Positions 1-7,454 of a stretch of 64,000 nucleotides of DNA are shown piece after piece. Made by a program: the position numbers and the translations under genes. Positions within the stretch are counted from its first letter, which is position 1. Each line of letters opens with the position of its first letter. Below the pieces are notes generated by a model, which was not told the origin of the DNA, did not search any database, and was given only the letters and a program-made list of their open reading frames with translations. This stretch comes from Jatrophihabitans cynanchi (GTDB taxonomy: Bacteria > Actinomycetota > Actinomycetes > Mycobacteriales > Jatrophihabitantaceae), in assembly GCF_027247405.1 (NCBI RefSeq), contig NZ_CP097463.1, forward strand, positions 3,782,001 to 3,846,000, read 5' to 3'.

Positions 1-6
1 GGTCCG

Positions 7-999
7 ATGCTCGGCACCGGGTCGCAGATGGACACCGCACCACCGCCGGGCGGGATCGCCTGGCTGGACATCTCCGCGGAGACGTCCGACTCGTGGCCGG
101 TCCGCGCCCGCACGGGCCCGCTGGGGTTGCAGATCGCCCCGTTGAACCGAGGCCGTACCGCGTATTACTTCAAGGGCGCGCGGCTGCGTGGCACCCGGTG
201 CATGTGGTCGGCGTCCACCGTCAACGGCGCGTTGCTGACCCGCCCGTCCCGGGCGCCGCTGCCGCAGGGCGAGACGTCGGTGCACCTGCTGGTGCGGGCC
301 GAGTCGTCCGGTTCGGTATTCGACCCGGCGAGCACGCTGAACCGGGGCGTGCTCAAGGTGATCGACCCGGCGCAGGCCATCGAGGAGCAGTTCCACGCCA
401 ACTCGATCCTCTGCACGCTGAACGTGCACCAGCCGACCGTCGGTGTCGAGCCCGCGAGCGTCGCCGCGATGATCGGGCAGACGTTTCCGCTCAGCGCGTT
501 CCAGGCGACGCTGCTGCGTTCGGGAATCACGTTGCTGGTGGCCGGGACGGACGAGCTGGGCAGCGCGTCGAGCCTCGTCGGAGTCGACCGGTATCTCGGC
601 GCGCTGGCCGGGCTGCTGCTGCGCACCGCGGTCAACCGGCCCGCGGAGGGCACCGCCGTCGCCTCGGTGCGCACCCGCACCGAGGCGATCATCTACGAGC
701 AGGCGACGAACCCGGAGCTGACGCCCGCCGCGGTCGCCGCGCAGCTGAGCGTGTCGCTGCGCCAGCTGTACCGCGCGTTCAGTGGCGGCGAGAGCCCTGC
801 GGCGCTGATCCGCCGGCGGCGGCTGGAGCGGGCCGCCGAACTGCTCGCGGCGCGGCGGCCGATCGCGAACGTGGAGTCGGTCGCGCTCGAGTGCGGGTTC
901 GCCTCGGCGGAGTACTTCTCCCGGGCGTTCCGGCGCGAGTTCGGGCTCAGTCCGCGCGCGTACCGCTCGGCACACCGCGAGCTGCCGTCCGCCCGCTGA
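7..999 (+). CDS. AraC-family transcriptional regulator (5' end may lie outside window)
   Basis: The protein is a DNA-binding regulator of the AraC/XylS family. The last 100 residues hold the paired helix-turn-helix domain: a first HTH around AAVAAQLSVSLRQLYRAF and a second around VALECGFASAEYFSRAFRRE, followed by the family's closing FGLSPRAYR. The first ~200 residues fit an AraC-binding-like sensor domain, so an inducer is likely, but none can be named. The frame is open to base 1, so translation may start upstream of the window; ATG at 7 and ATG at 31 are the first internal candidates and neither has a clear ribosome binding site. The gene it controls is not visible; the next feature downstream is a tRNA. 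Confidence 0.85.
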   Translation: MLGTGSQMDTAPPPGGIAWLDISAETSDSWPVRARTGPLGLQIAPLNRGRTAYYFKGARLRGTRCMWSASTVNGALLTRPSRAPLPQGETSVHLLVRAESSGSVFDPASTLNRGVLKVIDPAQAIEEQFHANSILCTLNVHQPTVGVEPASVAAMIGQTFPLSAFQATLLRSGITLLVAGTDELGSASSLVGVDRYLGALAGLLLRTAVNRPAEGTAVASVRTRTEAIIYEQATNPELTPAAVAAQLSVSLRQLYRAFSGGESPAALIRRRRLERAAELLAARRPIANVESVALECGFASAEYFSRAFRREFGLSPRAYRSAHRELPSAR

Positions 1000-1122
1000 T
1001 CGGCCGCCTCGTGGCGAGGATCCCGTACTCACCCCACCGCGGTGTGGTGAATGCCGGATTCTTCGCTTCGCCGGGCCCCGATAGTCTCGTCCGGACCGGC
1101 GTACCGCGTCGGCGGTCACCTC

Positions 1123-1199
1123 GGGGCGGTAGCTCAGCCGGTTAGAGCAGGGGACTCATAATCCCTGGGTCGTGGGTTCGAGTCCCACCCGCCCCACCA
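1123..1199 (+). tRNA. tRNA with CAU anticodon (Ile2 or elongator Met), CCA encoded
   Basis: The 77 bases fold as a full cloverleaf. The acceptor stem is GGGGCGG with CCGCCCC, the discriminator base is A, and CCA is encoded. The anticodon stem GGGGA/TCCCT closes the loop CTCATAA (anticodon CAT), and the T arm is GTGGG TTCGAGT CCCAC. The perfect acceptor stem argues against initiator tRNA-fMet. CAU could be elongator Met or the lysidine-modified Ile2; I cannot separate these by eye. Its 3' 36 bases recur at 3554-3589, so it looks like the attachment site of an integrated element. Confidence 0.95.
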
Positions 1200-1545
1200 C
1201 AGCAGCAAATACGAGGGTGTAGCGCGAGCCGAGCCATCGACGCGGTGCTTCGCCGTGCTCACCGTTGTGCGCGCCGACCGGCCGAGCCGACAACGTGACC
1301 GTCCTGCACCGCGATCCGCCGGGTCAGGTACGGGTAGCCGTGACCCGCGGTGATCGGATGCGTGCCCATCACCACGCACCACCCGCGTCGCGCGGCTACG
1401 TCCCACCGGCGAGCACCTCATCGAGTGGCCGGACGCTCAGCCGGCTCGACTCGGCGCGGTTAAGTTCGCCGAGATCGCAGCGGCCCTGCAACCGGGACAA
1501 CGTCGAGCCGAGAAGCGAGTTGCTGCGGCTTCGCGCGGGTGACCG

Positions 1546-1577
1546 ATGGTGTAACACCTGCCTCCATGGTGATACAC
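1546..1577 (+). promoter_or_regulatory. Putative vapBC operator: two ATGGTG-NN-ACAC repeats 20 bp apart
   Basis: ATGGTGTAACAC (1546-1557) and ATGGTGATACAC (1566-1577) are direct copies spaced exactly 20 bp, two helical turns. The first copy also contains the palindrome GGTGTAACACC. The second covers a possible -10 element (GATACACT) just ahead of the GTG start at 1586. The position suits autoregulation by the VapBC complex, as is known for this family; the binding itself is inferred. Confidence 0.45.
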
Positions 1578-1585
1578 TGCGGATT

Positions 1586-1855
1586 GTGCCCACTACTCGA
1601 CCGCGACATTTGATCACCGAGTCTGACGACCTGGCACGGGCGCTCGACGATGCGGCGCGGCGCTGGCCCGAGGACCGGCACAGTCGCGCCAAGCTGCTGG
1701 TACACCTCGCCGAAGAAGGGCACCGTGCGCTGATCGCCGGCTCGCAGCGGAAGCGGAGCCGACGCCTGGCCGCGATCCAGTCGACGAGCGGCGCGCTGAG
1801 CGGCACCTACGGACCGGATTACCTCAAGCAGCTGCGCGAGGACTGGCCCGAGTGA
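1586..1855 (+). CDS. VapB-like antitoxin
   Basis: An 89-residue protein encoded directly before, and overlapping by 4 bases, a PIN-domain toxin gene, so it is called the antitoxin mainly from context. It is rich in charged residues (ARALDDAARRWPEDRHSRAK) and ends YLKQLREDWPE, a tail typical of small antitoxins that wrap the toxin. The start chosen is GTG at 1586, because the paired operator-like repeats end just upstream and no Shine-Dalgarno is seen. This suggests a leaderless or nearly leaderless message. A longer open frame reaches back to 1265 but has no coding-like features. Confidence 0.7.
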   Translation: MPTTRPRHLITESDDLARALDDAARRWPEDRHSRAKLLVHLAEEGHRALIAGSQRKRSRRLAAIQSTSGALSGTYGPDYLKQLREDWPE

Positions 1856-2235
1856 TCGTGCTCGATGCCAGCGTGCTGATAGCGCACCTGGAGGGGGCCG
1901 ACGCCCACCACGATCGCGCCACCGCACTGCTCGCCGATGCCGTCGATCAGGCCTGGGGCATCAGTCCACTGACCCTGGCCCAAGTACTTGTCGGGCCGGC
2001 TCGCGCCGGCCGACTCGCGCCGGCGCAATCAGCGCTCCGAACGCTCGACGTCGTGACAGTCCCGCTCTCGGACGACGCACCGGTGCAGCTGGCGACTCTC
2101 CGGGCGACAACGGGGCTGCGCCTTCCGGACTGTTGCGTCCTGCTCGCGGCCGAAACCACGGCCGGCGACGTTGCCACCTTGGACGAGCGGCTGGCGATGT
2201 CCGCGTCCGAGCTCGGCTACGCCGTGCGATCCTGA
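1852..2235 (+). CDS. VapC-like PIN-domain toxin with a substituted catalytic residue
   Basis: A 127-residue PIN domain: MIVLDASVLIAHL carries the first metal-binding aspartate (D5), LPDCCVLLAAE the third acidic position, and VATLDERLA the fourth. PIN toxins are Mg2+-dependent ribonucleases that cleave tRNA or rRNA. The second acidic position, usually Glu in a SPLT-x-x-E-VLVGP context, reads SPLTLAQVLVGP here, so residue 44 is Gln. This could weaken or abolish activity. GTG start at 1852 overlaps the antitoxin stop, giving translational coupling. It sits in the tRNA-bounded element. Confidence 0.85.
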   Translation: MIVLDASVLIAHLEGADAHHDRATALLADAVDQAWGISPLTLAQVLVGPARAGRLAPAQSALRTLDVVTVPLSDDAPVQLATLRATTGLRLPDCCVLLAAETTAGDVATLDERLAMSASELGYAVRS

Positions 2236-2440
2236 CCGACGGCGCTCACGCCACCCGTCCACAGTCCTCCAGGTCCCATCTGCACGCTACGACCTCGCGC
2301 CTCGGCCGGGGCATCACCCGTAGCCGTGCCTGCCTTGTCGAGTCGAAGGCTGCCATCGTCCCTCCGTGTTCCTGTGGCGGCGGTGTGGTCGCGCGGCTAG
2401 GTTTCAGGCACTGGCAAGATCCACAAGGAGGGCGAGATCC

Positions 2441-3133
2441 ATGAAGTGTCGTGCTGTCGCGGTCGGAGCCATCCTCGCGAGCGGCCTCGGGCTGGTGGCG
2501 TGTTCGTCATCGGGTGGCGATCCGAGTCCGTCGTCGCCTGTCGCGAACCCGCCAACGTCGGTTGCGAGCCGGCAAAGCGTGGTCCCGACCGTACGAAGCA
2601 CAACTTCGGTCCACCCGCGCGACCTGAAGTCACAACTGCTTTCTGTCGCAGAGGTTCCGGTTGGCTGGGCCGTCGACAACTCCTCCGACAAGAGCGACGA
2701 CAGCGACGCCCCGCCCTGCTTCAAGCACGTGAAATCGACACTTCACACCTCGGACAGGGCCGAGGTGCGCTTCGTCAAGGGCACCGATCTGCCGACGCTG
2801 CAACAGTCGCTCGGCTACTTCGGCAGCAGCGCCGCCGGCACGTATCAGGCTGGTGCCGCCGTTATCAACAGCTGCAAGGACATATCGTTCACGAACGGCG
2901 GACACAGGATCTCCGGCTCGATCGGCGCGCTATCGTTCCCCAAGCTGGGACAGCAGTCGTCGGCCTGGCAGTTCGTTCTCTCGACGGAGGGCGTCACGTT
3001 CGGCATTGATGTAGTACTGGTGCAGAAGGGCTCGGAGCTGACAGAGCTGATCTACGCCGACATTGGCACTCCCGACATCGACGAGGCAACGTTGCTCGCA
3101 CGCAAGGCTGTCGCCAAGATGCCCGCGACGTAG
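2441..3133 (+). CDS. Secreted lipoprotein of unknown function
   Basis: A 230-residue protein with a clear lipoprotein signal: MKCRAV, a hydrophobic stretch, then the lipobox LVAC ending at Cys20. A Ser/Pro/Thr-rich linker follows (SSSGGDPSPSSPV...), as in actinobacterial lipoproteins anchored outside the membrane. The mature part (~170 residues, with two cysteines that could pair) resembles the sensor-type lipoprotein domains of actinobacteria, but I cannot name a family. ATG at 2441 has the strong ribosome binding site AAGGAGGG at 2425-2432; longer in-frame starts lack one. It stands alone between vapC and the decayed phd-doc, inside the tRNA-bounded element. Confidence 0.8.
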   Translation: MKCRAVAVGAILASGLGLVACSSSGGDPSPSSPVANPPTSVASRQSVVPTVRSTTSVHPRDLKSQLLSVAEVPVGWAVDNSSDKSDDSDAPPCFKHVKSTLHTSDRAEVRFVKGTDLPTLQQSLGYFGSSAAGTYQAGAAVINSCKDISFTNGGHRISGSIGALSFPKLGQQSSAWQFVLSTEGVTFGIDVVLVQKGSELTELIYADIGTPDIDEATLLARKAVAKMPAT

Positions 3134-3179
3134 GCGGTTGGCCGGCGCGCAGCGCGACCGGCGTACCGCGGGCCCGGGT

Positions 3180-3239
3180 GAGCGGTTCGACCAGGTGTCC
3201 GCTGAGGACGCCGAGTTACTTGACCGTCTTTCGAAGTGA
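3180..3239 (+). pseudogene. C-terminal tail of a Phd-like antitoxin (remnant)
   Basis: The frame ending at the TGA at 3237 reads GERFDQVSAEDAELLDRLSK, an acidic tail of the kind that ends Phd/YefM antitoxins. It stops 8 bases before the Doc-like remnant, the normal phd-doc arrangement. No antitoxin DNA-binding part can be found upstream, where the lipoprotein gene ends. The assignment rests mostly on the neighbouring Doc remnant. Confidence 0.35.
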
Positions 3240-3247
3240 CGCGGTAC

Positions 3248-3480
3248 GTGCAGTTCGTCGATCTGCTGCACCAGGCGGAGCGCGCTCAGTTCGTGATCCG
3301 CGATGCCGGACTGCTTGCCGCAGCAGTTGCGCGGCCGCACGCAGCCGCTTCGGTGCCGATGCCTATCCGACGGTGTGGCTGAAGGCTGCTGCGCGGTGCC
3401 AGTCGAGCGCCATCAATCAGAGCCTTGTTGACGGGAACACGCCCCTGGCGTGGTCGGCGACGCCGAACTGCGGGAGAGCC
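3248..3480 (+). pseudogene. Doc/Fic-family toxin, frameshifted and degraded
   Basis: Two frames together give a Doc-like protein. The first, from GTG 3248, reads VQFVDLLHQAE, VIRDAGLLAAAVARPHAAA. After a one-base deletion near 3347-3349 the second frame continues FGADAYPTVWLKAAARCQSS, INQSLVDGNTPLAW. Doc enzymes are Fic-fold kinases of EF-Tu with a core of H-x-[FL]-x-D-G-N-[KR]-R. Here the His is Gln and KR is TP, so the active site is gone as well as the frame. Homology fades after WSAT. It is clearly dead and marks decay of the element. Confidence 0.75.
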
Positions 3481-3541
3481 AGGAGATCCAGACCTATCTG
3501 GGTGTCGGGGCGAGTGTCCCGACCGCACCGGCGCGAGCGGA

Positions 3542-4957
3542 CTAGCCGCCTGATCCGTGGGTCCTGGGTTCGCGTCCCACCCGCCCCACGGCACGGTGAT
3601 CGCTCGGCCGCACGCGCGTCGGACGGTGCGCCTCGACGAGTTCGTGCAAGCCGGCCCTGATCTCGGCGAGCAGCCGGCCGGGGTCGGCGATCAGCGTGTC
3701 GTCGGTCAGCAGGCCCACCGTCAGCCCGCCGTCGTAACTGATGATCGCCACGCCGAGCCCCAGGTTGCCCGATTCCGGTGGCCAGCCGATGGTGCCGCGC
3801 ACCCTGCGACCGGCGAGCAATACCGGGTGCGGCGGGCCGGCGACGTTGGTGATGACCGCGGTCGCCTTGGTGGCGAACACGTCGACGAACGCGTGCTGCA
3901 CCGCATACGTCGTGTGCCCGGTCAGCTCGAGGATCTGGAACGCCACCAGCCCCTCGGCCGAGCTCTTGAGCCTGCTCGTACTGGCGATCACCCGTTCCAG
4001 CCGCGCCGACGGGTCGTCGATCGACAGCGGCAGGTCGAGGAACACGAGCCCGAAGCGGTTGCCCAGCTCGGCCGGCAGCGGCTCGTCGAGCGGGCGCAGG
4101 TTCACCGGCAGGATCGCGCGGATATCCGCGACCTTGCCGTCAGTGCGCGCCAGGTAGCTGCGCAGCCCGCCGCACACCGCGGTGAGCACCAGGTCGTTGA
4201 CAGTCGCGCCGGACGCGTGCGCAGCGTCCCGGACGCGCGAGAGCGAGAGCGGTTCGGTCCACCGGACCGACTTCTCGGTGCCGAGCCGCCCGCGCAGCGC
4301 CGTGTGCGCGTCCGGGCTCAAGGCGAGCAGCCGGGCCAGGGCGCGCGCTTCGGCGCCGGCCTGCGCGAGTTCCCCGAGCAGGTGCCCGGGATGCGTGCTG
4401 TCGTAGGCGACCTCGCCGATCAGCGTGCCGAGCAACGGCAGCCACCGGCCGTCCCGGGGTTTCTCGGCGAAGTTCACGCCGGCGAGCGCGGCCTCGCTCG
4501 GATCGTCGGTCAGTGACATGAGCACGCGTGAGAGCGCCACACCGTCGGCAATGCAGTGGTGGATGCGCGAGACGAGCGCACAGCCGTTGCCGCCATAGCC
4601 GTCGACGAAGTGCATCTCCCACAACGGGCGATCGTGCCGAAGCCGCCGGCCGGCCACCATGCTGACGAACTGCTGGAGCTCGCGGCGGCCACCGGGTTCG
4701 GGCAGCCGCGCGGTGTGCAGGTGCGCTTCGAGGTCGAACGCCTCCACGTCCTCCCACCACACCGACGTGGTGCGGTCGACGACGCGCTGGGTGAACCTCG
4801 GGTACCGGGCGAGCAGGCGGTCCCTGAGCACCTGCCGGACGGCGTTCCAATCGAGCTGCTCGTCGAACCACATCACCGACGTCACGATCAGTCGGTTGGT
4901 CCTGCGGTCCATGTGCAGCCAGGACGCATCCGGCCCGCTCATCGGGTGCAGGCTCAT
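3542..4957 (-). CDS. WS/DGAT-family acyltransferase (wax ester synthase/diacylglycerol acyltransferase), copy 1
   Basis: A 471-residue O-acyltransferase that joins acyl-CoA to a fatty alcohol or diacylglycerol, giving wax esters or storage triacylglycerol at the membrane/lipid-droplet surface. The active-site motif HHxxxDG is present as HHCIADG (residues 133-139), and PLWEMHFVDGYGG and an NVAGPPHPVLLAG block are family landmarks. Length is normal. It is translationally coupled to the upstream paralogue (TGATG overlap at 4955-4959). The last ~15 residues and the stop codon are encoded by the att-like tRNA copy, so the native C-terminus was probably replaced when the element inserted. Confidence 0.92.
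   Translation of the reverse strand: MSLHPMSGPDASWLHMDRRTNRLIVTSVMWFDEQLDWNAVRQVLRDRLLARYPRFTQRVVDRTTSVWWEDVEAFDLEAHLHTARLPEPGGRRELQQFVSMVAGRRLRHDRPLWEMHFVDGYGGNGCALVSRIHHCIADGVALSRVLMSLTDDPSEAALAGVNFAEKPRDGRWLPLLGTLIGEVAYDSTHPGHLLGELAQAGAEARALARLLALSPDAHTALRGRLGTEKSVRWTEPLSLSRVRDAAHASGATVNDLVLTAVCGGLRSYLARTDGKVADIRAILPVNLRPLDEPLPAELGNRFGLVFLDLPLSIDDPSARLERVIASTSRLKSSAEGLVAFQILELTGHTTYAVQHAFVDVFATKATAVITNVAGPPHPVLLAGRRVRGTIGWPPESGNLGLGVAIISYDGGLTVGLLTDDTLIADPGRLLAEIRAGLHELVEAHRPTRVRPSDHRAVGRVGREPRTHGSGG
3554..3589 (+). repeat. tRNA 3'-end duplicate (attR-like)
   Basis: 36 bases match the 3' end of the CAU tRNA (1162-1197) with three substitutions. The copy spans the variable region, the T arm and the 3' acceptor strand, but has no 5' half, so it is not a tRNA gene. 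It lies at the far end of the accessory segment, in direct orientation, as an attR should. It also encodes, on the other strand, the last residues of the WS/DGAT gene. Confidence 0.8.
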
Positions 4958-6291
4958 CAGTGCGCTTCCGTAACCTCGCGGGCGGCCTTGAGGAGGTCAC
5001 CCAGCCCGGCGTCGAGAGCGCGCACGAACGCGTCCGCGTCCGGCACGGAGTTCCGGTCGCACGTCACGCCGAACATCAGCCGGCCGGCGTACGAGGTGAC
5101 GGCCACGCCGATCCGGATGCGATCGGCGATGGGCACGTACGGGAACAGCGCGACCATGCGCCGGCCCAGCAGTCGCTGTTCGAGCGGCGGCCCGGGCACG
5201 TTGGTGGTGACGGTCGTCAGCACGCGGTGCGGTACGCGCAGCACGGCCTTGACCAGGATGCTGACCAGCAGGGCCGGCATGTGCGTGGCGAGCGAGAGCG
5301 TGGCCTGACCGGCTTCGGACTCGTGGGAGTGCTTCACCTCGCGGGTCCGGACGACGACCGCGCCGTACGCCGCGGCCGGGTCGTGGAAGTCGACGGGTAA
5401 CTCGACCACCAGCGCCGACACCGCGTTCTCCACGCCCGTCTTGGGCGCGACCGCGACAGGCACCAGGCAGCGAACCGCGTGCGGCGCCGCCACTTCGTCG
5501 CGGCCGATGAGCAGTTCGCGGAACCCGCGGGTCACCATGGCGAGCACCACGTCGTTCCGGGTTCCGCCGAGGGCGGCGCGCACCGCGTCGACGTCGGCGA
5601 GGTCGGCCGAGGTGGTGCGGTAGCGCCGCGCCACCCCGAGTTCACCGGTGACCGACGACGCGGTGAACGGGCGGACGGCGCGCAGGTAACCCATCCCACC
5701 GCGGATGACGCCGGCAGCGCGCTGCACGGTGCGCCGCGGTTCCAGCACGGCAACCGTGATGGCGTGCACGAACTCGCGGACCTCGCCCACAGCTGACGTC
5801 CGCTCGGCCGGGTGACGCACCGGAAGATCCACGTCGTCCAGGAAGGCGGCGAACACCTCCATCCCGCCCATGCCGTCGACCATGCTGTGGTGCATCTTGA
5901 GCACGAGGGCCCACTGGCCGCCGGCAAGACCCTGGACGACCCACACCTCCCACAGCGGACGGGCCTGGTCGAGGCGGTAGCTCATGATCTGACCGACGGC
6001 ACTGTTGAGCTGTTCCGGCGTGCCCGGGTTCGGGATCGTCGCCCAGTGCAGGTGATACGTCAGGTCGAAGTCCCGGTCGTCCGACCACCGCGGCCTGGTG
6101 AGGCCGAACGGCGTGCCGCGCATCCTCTGCCTCAGGCGCGGCAGCGAGCCGAGGCGTTCGAGATAGCGGTCGCGCAGTTCGTCGGCGGACGGGACGGGGC
6201 CGTCGAAGACCGCGATACCGCCGATGTGCAGCGCCACGTGCTCGTCCTCGAGATCCCAGAACTCGGCATCCAACAGGCCCATGCGTTCCAT
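4957..6291 (-). CDS. WS/DGAT-family acyltransferase, copy 2
   Basis: A second 444-residue WS/DGAT enzyme with the catalytic HHSMVDG (residues 134-140), RPLWEVWVVQGL and NVPGPP motifs. Start at 6291 (MERMGLLDAEFWDLED) is chosen because GGAGGAG lies 7 bases upstream and the family begins at this point; the open frame runs to 6402 without conserved sequence. It is diverged from copy 1 and placed first in a two-gene operon, a common arrangement in oil-storing actinobacteria. The two may differ in preference for alcohol or diacylglycerol acceptors; sequence alone does not say. Confidence 0.92.
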   Translation of the reverse strand: MERMGLLDAEFWDLEDEHVALHIGGIAVFDGPVPSADELRDRYLERLGSLPRLRQRMRGTPFGLTRPRWSDDRDFDLTYHLHWATIPNPGTPEQLNSAVGQIMSYRLDQARPLWEVWVVQGLAGGQWALVLKMHHSMVDGMGGMEVFAAFLDDVDLPVRHPAERTSAVGEVREFVHAITVAVLEPRRTVQRAAGVIRGGMGYLRAVRPFTASSVTGELGVARRYRTTSADLADVDAVRAALGGTRNDVVLAMVTRGFRELLIGRDEVAAPHAVRCLVPVAVAPKTGVENAVSALVVELPVDFHDPAAAYGAVVVRTREVKHSHESEAGQATLSLATHMPALLVSILVKAVLRVPHRVLTTVTTNVPGPPLEQRLLGRRMVALFPYVPIADRIRIGVAVTSYAGRLMFGVTCDRNSVPDADAFVRALDAGLGDLLKAAREVTEAH

Positions 6292-6437
6292 CGCGGCGCT
6301 CCTCCGCCTCCAGGATCGTGCGCGGGACCGGGGCGGCGAAGCTGTCTTTCGCCCCAGGTCGACCGGGTCGAAGGTCGCAGTCGCCGGCCCGCCGCGGGTC
6401 ACGCGCGTGCGGCCCGATGACCGTGCGGTCCGATGGC

Positions 6438-7406
6438 TCAGTCGCGCCGGGAGAGGTACGCGTCGAGCTCGGCACGGGTGGGCGGATCGGCGCCCGGGCG
6501 CTGACAGGTGATCGCCGAAACCGCGACCGCGACGCGCAACACCTGCTCGAGGCGCCCGTCCCGCGTCTCGACGGCGCGCGCCAGGTCGGCGGGTGCGGCC
6601 AGTCCGGTCTCGGCCAGCGCCGAGAGCAGCGCGCCGGCGAACGAATCGCCCGCCCCGACCGTGTCGGCGACCGTGATCCGCGGCGCCGGCCGCCGGGCGA
6701 GCTCACCGCCCGGCCCGAACGCGACAGCGCCGTCGGCCCCGCGCGTCACCACCACCAGCGTGGCGCCGAGCGCGCACCAGCGCGCTGCGACGGCGTCGAC
6801 CGGTTCGCCCGGGTGGAGCGTCGCGAGGTCCTCGTCGCTGGCCTTGACGACGTGCGCGAGCGCGATGCACCGCTCGATCTCGGCGGTCGTGGCAGCGCGG
6901 TCGGCGAGCAGCGCGGGGCGCACGTTCGGGTCGTAGCTGACCAGCGTCGTCCCGCTCGCACGCGCCGAACGCAGGACGCCCTGGACGAATCCGGCCGCGG
7001 GGGGCAGCCAGCTCGCGATCGAGCCGGCGTGCACCACGTCGGCCGCGGGCAGCGGGCCGAGCGCGTCGAACGCCAGCCCGGCGGTGCCGTCGAAGTAGAA
7101 GCTGTAGTGCGCCTGGCCGCCGTGGTCCAGCGCGGCGACCGCGAGCGAGCTCGGCAAGGCCAGGGTGCGCCAGTGGTCCGGGCGCACACCGGAGCCGAGC
7201 AACTTCGCGCTGAGCAACTCGCCGAATCCGTCCGTACCGCGCTGTCCGGCGAAGACGACCCGGTCGCCGAGGCGGCCGAGCGTGATCGCCACGTTGAAGG
7301 CGCTGCCGCCGGGGTGCGCGGCGAAGCGGGCGTCCTCGCGGGACTGGACGAGGTCGACGAGTGCCTCGCCGATGACGGTGAATCGCACGGCATCATCTTG
7401 CTGCAC
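6438..7406 (-). CDS. PfkB-family carbohydrate kinase (fructokinase-like)
   Basis: A 322-residue ATP-dependent sugar kinase of the ribokinase/PfkB family. The N-terminal glycine motif GGSAFNVAITLGRLGDRV (~33-50) and the C-terminal signature DTVGAGDSFAGALL (~248-261, catalytic Asp in GAGD) are intact. The GEALVDLV start and overall form resemble bacterial fructokinases and related 2-keto-3-deoxysugar kinases; the substrate cannot be fixed. GTG at 7406 is the longest start; GTG at 7388 (VRFTVIGEALVDLV) fits the family equally well. No obvious metabolic partner sits beside it. Confidence 0.88.
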   Translation of the reverse strand: MQQDDAVRFTVIGEALVDLVQSREDARFAAHPGGSAFNVAITLGRLGDRVVFAGQRGTDGFGELLSAKLLGSGVRPDHWRTLALPSSLAVAALDHGGQAHYSFYFDGTAGLAFDALGPLPAADVVHAGSIASWLPPAAGFVQGVLRSARASGTTLVSYDPNVRPALLADRAATTAEIERCIALAHVVKASDEDLATLHPGEPVDAVAARWCALGATLVVVTRGADGAVAFGPGGELARRPAPRITVADTVGAGDSFAGALLSALAETGLAAPADLARAVETRDGRLEQVLRVAVAVSAITCQRPGADPPTRAELDAYLSRRD

Positions 7407-7454
7407 GTCACGCGGCGTACGGCAGGAAGTGCCGCAAGATCGCCGGAGTGAGGA

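Larger units (their letters stand above)
1162..3589 (+). mobile_element. Remnant of a tRNA-integrated element (attL in tRNA, attR at 3554)
   Basis: The segment is bounded by the 3' end of the CAU tRNA (1162-1197) and a same-orientation copy at 3554-3589 matching 33 of 36 bases. This is the usual outcome of tyrosine-recombinase insertion into a tRNA 3' end. Cargo is a VapBC pair, a lipoprotein and a decayed Phd-Doc pair, typical accessory genes. No integrase or excisionase is recognisable, so the element is either a deleted remnant or was mobilised in trans. The part from 1200 to 1545 has no recognisable gene; one frame is open from about 1414 to 1542 but matches nothing I know. Confidence 0.7.

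Noticed and set aside
1030-1049. Imperfect 10-bp palindrome upstream of the CAU tRNA as a terminator or operator
   Set aside because: It has one mismatch per arm and no loop or T-run, and nothing else supports a function.
3554-3589. A second tRNA gene near 3.57 kb
   Set aside because: Only the T arm and 3' acceptor strand are present; there is no D arm, anticodon arm or 5' acceptor strand.
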